Below are positions 6,061 to 10,806 of a stretch of 10,806 bases of DNA, piece after piece. The position numbers were made by a program, and so were the translations under genes. The stretch is from Planctomycetota bacterium (lineage in GTDB: Bacteria > Planctomycetota > SZUA-567): assembly GCA_020860865.1 (NCBI GenBank), contig JAJBTL010000207.1, forward strand, positions 1-10,806, given 5' to 3'. How positions within the stretch are numbered: the stretch's first letter is position 1; every line of letters starts with the position of its first letter. Under the pieces are notes generated by a model that worked only from the letters and a program-made list of their open reading frames with translations, was not told the origin of the DNA and searched no databases.

Positions 6061-7800
6061 TCAAAGTTCGCGGCTGATGGTCATGCCGAGGACGGCGCCA
6101 CCGAGTTTGCCCGGAGCGTCCGGGCGGATGAGGATGGGTTGCTTGATCTGGTTTTCCGGTTTTCCCTGGGCGGCGAGGCGCTGGCGGAGGCTGTCGTAAC
6201 TGCCGGTCTCGAGAAGGACGGCGCGGGGTTTGGCGAGGCGGCCGTCGTCGCGTTTACCCTGGTATTCGATGTTTCGGTGCATGAGTTCGTCATCGAAAAT
6301 GGCGACGAGCTGACGGACCCGTTCGGTCAGGCGCTTTTCCTGGTGGCGGTCCAGGTCGGAGCCGCCGGTGACTTCCATAATGAGGACGTAACGGGCGACG
6401 TCCTCCTCGACCTCGTAGGTGACGCTGAAGCCGTTCAGGAGCGGGCCGTCCTCGGCCGCCAGGTCCATGGCGGCGACGACCTGGTCTTCGGTTATTTTCT
6501 CGCCGGTGGCGGACAGGACCGCGCCGGCCCGGCGTTCAAACGCCACCTCCGGCGTCCGTTCGACAAAACCGGTGACGCGGACAAGGTCGGCCAGATCGTA
6601 CCGGTAAAAGCCGCCGCTCGTCGTGATGACGAGCCGGTAGAGGCCACCTTCCTCGAGTTGCCCGGGGAGGAGCGTCTCCTCGAATTCGCGGGGATTCTCG
6701 CATTCGGCCGGAATGAATTCCATAACGTGTCCGCCGATGGCGAGAACGCCGGCCGGGTCGTTGTCCCGGGTCGGCAAGGTAAACGTCCCTTCCGAGGCGC
6801 GGAGGCCGAGGCAGCGCATGGCGGTATTGCCCCACAGGGTCTTGACGTGGGGCAGGTAAAAGCTGGAAGCGCCGCCCTGCCAGGTGAGGAGGAGCTCAAG
6901 GTGCGGCCAGACCGCCGCCGGGGTCAACTGGCCGTCGGCCCGGAGAATCTCCCGGAGGGCGCGGGCCCGGCCGGGATTCGGCGTAAAGGCGGCGGCGAGG
7001 GCGCGGAGTTCCGGAGAGGCGTTCGCGTCGTCCCGGCCGGGATGGCCGTGGGCAAGGTAGTCGAGAAGGCGCGGCGCGTCCCGGTTGAGGCGGCCGGCCA
7101 TGGCGACGAGGGTGGACGGATTGACCGAGGTGACGACGCGGATATTTTCTTCGGCGAGGGCGAACAGGAGAAGGTTCAGCCAGCGGTCCTCGGCGTCCGC
7201 CAGGTGCTGGATGCGGGACGGCCCCGCCATCCGCCGGCGGACCGGGATGGACTGGACGTCCAGTTGCTTGCCGCTCATGGCGCCGTAGGGGATGTCGCCG
7301 TCGGTCCGGCCCATTTCCGCCGGGCTGGCGACGACGAGGTACTTGCCGGCGTTGACGGCGGGATGATCAGTGTAGACCCGGTACATCCAGAGAAGGTGCT
7401 GGCGGTGGTGTTCCCGGATGAAGCTTTTATTGACAGGACAGAATTTCGGTTCCGACGTGGTGCCGGAGGTGAGGGAAAACATGTCCGGGCGCCCGGGGAT
7501 GAGGACGTTTTCTTCGCCCCGCTTCATCCGGTCGATAAACGGGCTGAAACCGGTATAGGAGCGGATGGGCACGACTTTCCGGTATTTTTTCCAGATGTCC
7601 GGGCCGGTCAGTTCGGCAATGGCGGCGAAGTCGTGGTCGCGGCCGAATTCCGTTTCGGCGTTGGCCATGAGAATGCGCCTGAGCCCCTCTTCCTGGGTGG
7701 CGAAGGGGCGGGTCACGGCACGCTGGAAGCGGCCGACCGGGCCGGACATGACGGTGTCGAACACCCAGCCAAGAATTCTATCCATCAACGACACTTTCAC
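6061..7800 (-). CDS. GH3-family (ANL superfamily) adenylating enzyme
   Basis: The 579-residue protein matches the bacterial branch of the GH3 family. Plant members adenylate auxin or jasmonate and join them to amino acids; most bacterial members have no known substrate. Seen: ATP-binding motif SLTSGTTSEPKFCPV (109-123), GLRASEG (332-338) where the family has an acidic ATP-contact segment, FYRYDLADLVRVTGF (398-412) as the conserved YRxxDxVxVxGF block, GEKITE (433-438), and C-terminal NIEYQGKRDDGRL (510-522). Lys553 in NQIKQP is a candidate catalytic lysine of the mobile C-terminal domain. No signal peptide is evident, so it is probably cytoplasmic. The start is a GTG with a strong ribosome site; an internal ATG at 7785 is less well placed. 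No acyl carrier or biosynthetic partner is visible, so the substrate cannot be inferred. Confidence 0.88.
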   Translation of the reverse strand: MKVSLMDRILGWVFDTVMSGPVGRFQRAVTRPFATQEEGLRRILMANAETEFGRDHDFAAIAELTGPDIWKKYRKVVPIRSYTGFSPFIDRMKRGEENVLIPGRPDMFSLTSGTTSEPKFCPVNKSFIREHHRQHLLWMYRVYTDHPAVNAGKYLVVASPAEMGRTDGDIPYGAMSGKQLDVQSIPVRRRMAGPSRIQHLADAEDRWLNLLLFALAEENIRVVTSVNPSTLVAMAGRLNRDAPRLLDYLAHGHPGRDDANASPELRALAAAFTPNPGRARALREILRADGQLTPAAVWPHLELLLTWQGGASSFYLPHVKTLWGNTAMRCLGLRASEGTFTLPTRDNDPAGVLAIGGHVMEFIPAECENPREFEETLLPGQLEEGGLYRLVITTSGGFYRYDLADLVRVTGFVERTPEVAFERRAGAVLSATGEKITEDQVVAAMDLAAEDGPLLNGFSVTYEVEEDVARYVLIMEVTGGSDLDRHQEKRLTERVRQLVAIFDDELMHRNIEYQGKRDDGRLAKPRAVLLETGSYDSLRQRLAAQGKPENQIKQPILIRPDAPGKLGGAVLGMTISREL

Positions 7801-7806
7801 CCGCTA

Positions 7807-7813
7807 CCCCCTC
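7807..7813 (-). promoter_or_regulatory. ribosome binding site for the GH3 gene
   Basis: The minus strand reads GAGGGGG here, 6 nt before the GTG at 7800. This is why the GTG was chosen over the ATG at 7785. Confidence 0.65.
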
Positions 7814-7859
7814 GCACAAGGCTCAGTTGCTCCACGGGCTGGCGCCCGGGTGAACGGTT

Positions 7860-7888
7860 ATCATACGGCGTGGCGTGGCGGATAACAA
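7860..7888 (-). promoter_or_regulatory. probable sigma70-type promoter for the GH3 gene
   Basis: On the minus strand TTGTTA (7888-7883) and TATGAT (7865-7860) are 17 bp apart, matching 4 and 5 of 6 consensus bases. Transcription would begin near 7853 and give a leader of about 50 nt before the GTG start. Confidence 0.5.
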
Positions 7889-7917
7889 TCCCCACTTGAC
7901 CATGTTTCCGCTTGGTG

Positions 7918-7946
7918 TTGACTTTGGTCGCCGCTATCCGGATTAT
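7918..7946 (+). promoter_or_regulatory. probable sigma70-type promoter for the FliG-like gene
   Basis: TTGACT (7918-7923, 5 of 6) and GATTAT (7941-7946, 4 of 6) are 17 bp apart. The start near 7953 would leave a GC-rich leader of about 165 nt before the ATG at 8119, long enough to hold regulation, though I see no known riboswitch. Confidence 0.5.
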
Positions 7947-8107
7947 GTGGTATGGGGAATGATTCAAACTGAGCCGCGACGGAGCGGGCCGGGGAACGGA
8001 CCGCCACCGGTGTCGGCGGCATGGCCCGGCCGGTCGGGCGGACGTCGTGGCGAACGGTCCGGTCGAAGCGGTTGCGGGCGAAATTTTGGGATTTTACGGG
8101 CGGAAAT

Positions 8108-8112
8108 GGGGA
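8108..8112 (+). promoter_or_regulatory. ribosome binding site deciding the FliG-like start
   Basis: GGGGA lies 6 nt before the ATG at 8119. The frame stays open back to a GTG at 8047, but that start has no comparable site and would add 24 residues unlike the domain that follows. Confidence 0.55.
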
Positions 8113-8118
8113 TTTCTG

Positions 8119-9804
8119 ATGCCACAACAGTTCGACTTTCTCGCCAAGGCGAAACCGGCGGCCCTCTACAAATTGGTGGAAAAATTGCCGCTTGAAGAGG
8201 CGGCGATTGTCCTCACCGGCGTTCCGCACATGCTGGCGCTCCAGACCCTGGCCTATTTCCCGGAAGAAAAACAGGCGCCGTTTGTTCCCGCCATGCGTGA
8301 GGCGCGGAACCGCCCCGACACCGACCGCGACGCGGTGGCCGGGAAAATAAAGAAAGTTCTCGCCGCCGCCCGACAAGCCCGGGACAGCCAGCCGCCCCGC
8401 GAAGCTCCAGCCGCAGGCAAGATCCCGGAACCGTCTGCTTTAGCCGGCGCACCATCACTCCCGCCGGAGGACGCGCCTGCTTCCGGCCCGACCGCAATGG
8501 CTGAAACAAAACCGCCCGCCTCCGCCAGGCGGGATACTCCCGGTCAGGCCGCGCCCACGCCACCGTTGACGGAACCGGCCCGTCCGGCCCGGGGCGGCCA
8601 GCCCGGACGCCCGCCGGGGACAAACCCATACGCCCCCGCCGACGGCGCGGCGGCGGGCCGGCCCGGTGGTGGGAAGGGAGGCGGTTCGGCCCTGACCGGC
8701 GCCACGCGCGAGTCGGCGCGGCTCCGGGACGATGACCTTCTTGAAAAACACGATTCGCGGCCGTTCCGCGATCCCCTGGCGAGTGTCCTCAGTGAAGACG
8801 CCCCGGCCAAACCGGCGTCGCCGTTGAAGGGCCTCGGCAACAAGCTGAAGGAAATTCTCAAGACCACCCACGAGGAAATCAGCAAGGGTCTGATTGCCAA
8901 CTCGTCGGTGGCGGACAAACTGCCGTCGCGGAAACCGTCCGACGCCCGGTCAGCGCCGCGTCCGGCGGCGAAGCGGGACCCGCGCCCGGCCAATTTCGGC
9001 AAGCCCCAGCCCTGGGTTCCCCGCGACGCCACCGAATCGCCCATAAACGGCCCGTCCCTGCCCGGCCGTCCCGATTCGAAGACAGGGAATCCCATGGCGT
9101 CCCCGCTGGCGCAGGCGGGACTGTTGGACCTGATTGGCCGGGCACAGGAGAAGCTGCTCCCAAAAGGATCGACCGGGAAAAAAGGCCCTTCCGGCAACGT
9201 GATTCATCGACAGGACCCGCGTCAGGCCGAGCCCCGGCGTCCGGCCGCGCCGACCGGGCGGAAAGGCCGTCCCGAACCGACGGAAGGGGTGGTGTCGTCC
9301 GGCATCGTGGTTGGGAAAACGCCCCGGGTGATTGGCCCGCGCCCGCCGGACGCGAAGGCCGGGCGGGACGACACGAAAAGCGCCGGCGCCCGGTCGATGG
9401 ACGGCAAGGCCATCCTCGCCGCCATTCTCCGGGAGGCAGGACCAAAGGTCCGCCACACGGTTCAGGACGACGACCCGGCGCTCTTCAAGGAATTGCGGCG
9501 GCGGATGTTTTATTTCGACGACCTTATTTTTTCCGAAGACAAGGCGCTCGCCCAGGTGTTCACCGCCGCCAAGGCGGAGGACTCGGCCTTGGCGCTCCGC
9601 TTTGCCGCGCCGAAGCTCCGCGACCGGGTGCTCCGGGCGGTCAGCCCGGGACGGGCGCGTCTTCTCCTGGAAGCCGGGACCGGCCGGGCCGGAGTGGACG
9701 CTATCGAAGCGGCGCAGAAGCGCGTCCTCGGCGTGGCGTTGCAGCTTCAGGCGGCCGGGCGGATACTTATCGATCCGCGCGATCCCGACCTTGCCCGGGA
9801 ATAG
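8119..9804 (+). CDS. FliG-like protein with long disordered central linker
   Basis: This 561-residue protein has FliG-like ends. FliG is the flagellar rotor protein that meets the stator, usually about 330-350 residues. Residues 1-88 are helical and resemble the FliG middle or MgtE N-terminal fold (PAALYKLVEKLPLEEAAIVL at 13-32, then FPEEKQA), but the FliG EHPQ motif reads KAKP. Residues 89-426 are rich in Pro, Ala, Gly, Arg, Lys and Asp and look disordered, apart from two short helix-like islands at 234-260 and 328-350. Residues 427-551 match the FliG C-terminal region: DPALFKELRRRMFYFDDLIF (452-471), DSALALRFAA (488-497) and IEAAQKRVL (529-537) followed by a closing AAGRILI. Several torque-linked charges seem changed. 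No signal peptide or membrane segment is visible. No other flagellar gene is present; lptB follows 191 nt later. It could be a divergent motor protein or a scaffold unrelated to flagella. Confidence 0.72.
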   Translation: MPQQFDFLAKAKPAALYKLVEKLPLEEAAIVLTGVPHMLALQTLAYFPEEKQAPFVPAMREARNRPDTDRDAVAGKIKKVLAAARQARDSQPPREAPAAGKIPEPSALAGAPSLPPEDAPASGPTAMAETKPPASARRDTPGQAAPTPPLTEPARPARGGQPGRPPGTNPYAPADGAAAGRPGGGKGGGSALTGATRESARLRDDDLLEKHDSRPFRDPLASVLSEDAPAKPASPLKGLGNKLKEILKTTHEEISKGLIANSSVADKLPSRKPSDARSAPRPAAKRDPRPANFGKPQPWVPRDATESPINGPSLPGRPDSKTGNPMASPLAQAGLLDLIGRAQEKLLPKGSTGKKGPSGNVIHRQDPRQAEPRRPAAPTGRKGRPEPTEGVVSSGIVVGKTPRVIGPRPPDAKAGRDDTKSAGARSMDGKAILAAILREAGPKVRHTVQDDDPALFKELRRRMFYFDDLIFSEDKALAQVFTAAKAEDSALALRFAAPKLRDRVLRAVSPGRARLLLEAGTGRAGVDAIEAAQKRVLGVALQLQAAGRILIDPRDPDLARE

Positions 9805-9845
9805 GGCGGAAGGAACGGGTTCATCCGGCGACAGGACTGGTTATT

Positions 9846-9862
9846 GCCGTCCGGGCGGTTTT
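9846..9862 (+). terminator. weak possible terminator after the FliG-like gene
   Basis: A short GC-rich dyad (CCGT against GCGG, 4 bp with one G-U pair) is followed by four thymines. It lies about 40 nt after the stop codon. The stem is too short to be convincing, so read-through into lptB is possible. Confidence 0.2.
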
Positions 9863-9913
9863 GGTCAATAATGGGCTGTTCCTTCGGGGAATGGTCCCGG
9901 TCATGACATGGTC

Positions 9914-9943
9914 TTGACCGATTTGCCTCTGAGGACGTTGAAT
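9914..9943 (+). promoter_or_regulatory. possible promoter for lptB
   Basis: TTGACC (9914-9919, 5 of 6) and TTGAAT (9938-9943, 4 of 6) are 18 bp apart. The start would fall near 9950, directly before the hairpin at 9951-9972. The -35 box overlaps a partial dyad at 9898-9920 (CGGTCA against TGACCG), which could be a regulator site. Confidence 0.3.
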
Positions 9944-9950
9944 CACGAAC

Positions 9951-9972
9951 CGCCTGTTTTATGTAACAGGCG
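9951..9972 (+). other. 8-bp hairpin in the lptB leader
   Basis: CGCCTGTT (9951-9958) pairs perfectly with AACAGGCG (9965-9972) around loop TTATGT. No T-run follows, so it is not a terminator. It ends 11 nt before the GAAGGG ribosome site. If the promoter call is right, it forms the extreme 5' end of the lptB transcript. Confidence 0.55.
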
Positions 9973-9983
9973 CAATAAAAGGT

Positions 9984-9989
9984 GAAGGG
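9984..9989 (+). promoter_or_regulatory. ribosome binding site for lptB
   Basis: GAAGGG lies 6 nt before the ATG at 9996. A second purine-rich element, AAGGTG at 9979-9984, is slightly farther off. Confidence 0.55.
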
Positions 9990-9995
9990 TGCCGC

Positions 9996-10806
9996 ATGCC
10001 ATTATTGGAAATCAAGGGCCTGGTTAAGACCTATTCAAACCGGCGCGTCGTCGACGGCGTCGACTTCCACGTCGGGTCCGGCGAGATTGTCGGCCTTCTC
10101 GGGCCGAACGGGGCCGGGAAGACGACGACCTTCCGCATCGTCATGGGAATTATCAAGGCCGAGGCCGGGTCGGTGAAGTTGATGGACGAGGACGTCACCC
10201 GCCTGCCGATGTACAAACGGGCCCGTCACGGCATGGGCTATCTGTCGCAGGAACCGTCGATATTCCGGAACATGACGGTCGAGGACAACATCATGTCCAT
10301 CCTCGAAACGCAGAACCTGTCCCGGTCCGCCCGCCGCGAGCGCCTTGCCGAACTCCTCACCGACATGAACCTGGCGCGGCTGTCCCGGTCCATCGCGCAC
10401 ACGCTGTCCGGCGGTGAATGGCGGCGCTTGGAGATATGCCGGGCGCTTGTCGCCAGCCCGAGCATATTGCTTCTCGACGAACCGTTTTCCGGCGTCGACC
10501 CGAAGGCCTGCGAGGACATCCAGAAAATTATCTACAGCCTGCAGGAGCGGGGCATTTCCATCCTCATTACCGACCACAACGTGTTCGAGACGTTCACCAT
10601 TGTCGACCGGGCCTACATTATCCGGAACGGCAAGGTGCTGAAACACGGCACGCCGCAGGAGCTGGTCGTGGACAAGGAGGCGCGCCGCCTCTACCTTGGC
10701 GATAAATTCCTCGAATACGGCGACGCCTTCCGCCATCTTCGCGAGGAGGTGCGGCGTAAAGGGCAGGAGGCGCCGGTCATCAAAATAGGGTCGGCGACGA
10801 AGATTC
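9996..10806 (+). CDS. lptB: LPS export ABC transporter ATPase LptB (3' end outside window)
   Basis: At least 270 residues; the frame is still open at the window edge. LptB is the cytoplasmic ATPase that, with LptF and LptG, drives lipopolysaccharide extraction and transport to the outer membrane. Seen: Walker A GPNGAGKT (36-43), Q-loop Gln85 in YLSQEPSIF, signature LSGGE (137-141), Walker B ILLLDEP (157-163) with Glu162, D-loop FSGVDPKA, and switch His194 in ITDHNVFETF. The YLSQEPSIF, GVDP and TDHNV blocks separate LptB from the related LivF/LivG branch. Two oddities: Trp142 follows the signature where LptB usually has Arg, and the protein continues at least 30 residues past the YLGDKF (233-238) where family members normally end. 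The usual lptA and lptC genes are not upstream; the FliG-like gene is there instead. Confidence 0.93.
   Translation, partial: MPLLEIKGLVKTYSNRRVVDGVDFHVGSGEIVGLLGPNGAGKTTTFRIVMGIIKAEAGSVKLMDEDVTRLPMYKRARHGMGYLSQEPSIFRNMTVEDNIMSILETQNLSRSARRERLAELLTDMNLARLSRSIAHTLSGGEWRRLEICRALVASPSILLLDEPFSGVDPKACEDIQKIIYSLQERGISILITDHNVFETFTIVDRAYIIRNGKVLKHGTPQELVVDKEARRLYLGDKFLEYGDAFRHLREEVRRKGQEAPVIKIGSATKI

Larger units (their letters stand above)
7801..8118. other. divergent intergenic region
   Basis: This 318-bp stretch separates the minus-strand GH3 gene from the plus-strand FliG-like gene. Its left half is less GC-rich and holds a promoter candidate in each direction, about 30 bp apart. Its right half (about 7975-8090) is very GC-rich, with several short overlapping dyads (CCGG and GGCGG types) and no clear terminator. 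Short reading frames that start here have no ribosome site and look like chance. Confidence 0.6.

Noticed and set aside
7875..7894. Resemblance to half of the E. coli lac operator (GCGGATAACAAT)
   Set aside because: The other half-site is missing, no LacI-family gene is present, and the bases fall within the GH3 promoter candidate. It is most likely chance.
5881..7899. Long plus-strand reading frame of 672 codons opposite the GH3 gene
   Set aside because: Low-complexity translation with no ribosome site or family motif, fully antisense to a gene with clear motifs.
8047..8118. Upstream GTG start for the FliG-like gene
   Set aside because: It has no ribosome site and adds residues unlike the domain. 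The ATG at 8119 has GGGGA at good spacing.
7875..8195. Short plus-strand frame of 106 codons in the divergent region
   Set aside because: No ribosome site, overlaps the FliG-like start in another frame and spans the plus-strand promoter.

Overview
The window is GC-rich, densely coding bacterial chromosomal DNA. LptB, the ATPase of lipopolysaccharide export, indicates a diderm (Gram-negative type) cell. The mix of QueH, a SpoIID/LytB-domain protein, a bacterial GH3-family enzyme, a stand-alone RecB/AddA-type helicase-nuclease and a FliG-like protein would fit a deep-branching diderm phylum such as Spirochaetota, Planctomycetota or Lentisphaerota. Nothing here settles which one, so the phylum is a guess. 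I see no phage, transposase, CRISPR array, tRNA or rRNA.

Layout from left to right. Positions 1-219 are non-coding, with a long T-rich tract and a possible weak promoter. Then comes a two-gene plus-strand unit: queH (220-834, epoxyqueuosine reductase) and a membrane-anchored SpoIID/LytB protein (845-2158, peptidoglycan glycan-strand cleavage). The ribosome site of the second gene overlaps the stop codon of the first. Positions 2159-2440 lie between convergent genes and are highly structured: a possible promoter, a small hairpin, a perfect 22-bp hairpin with a CU-rich loop, and a strong intrinsic terminator. Together they look like a small RNA of about 146 nt or a structured 3' UTR.

Two genes follow on the minus strand: a GH3/ANL-type adenylating enzyme (7800 down to 6061) and a UvrD-family helicase fused to a PD-(D/E)XK nuclease (5929 down to 2441). 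They are 131 nt apart, with a TATAAT box before the helicase. Positions 7801-8118 hold a divergent promoter region. To its right on the plus strand are a most unusual FliG-like protein (8119-9804) and lptB (9996 to the window edge, 3' end missing). A hairpin sits just ahead of the lptB ribosome site.

The genes do not form one obvious pathway: tRNA modification, cell-wall remodelling, DNA repair, an orphan adenylating enzyme and envelope biogenesis lie side by side. The two items most worth following are the FliG-like protein and the candidate RNA at 2257-2402. The FliG-like protein has its two FliG-type ends split by about 340 residues of disordered linker, and most of the residues needed for motor torque are altered.
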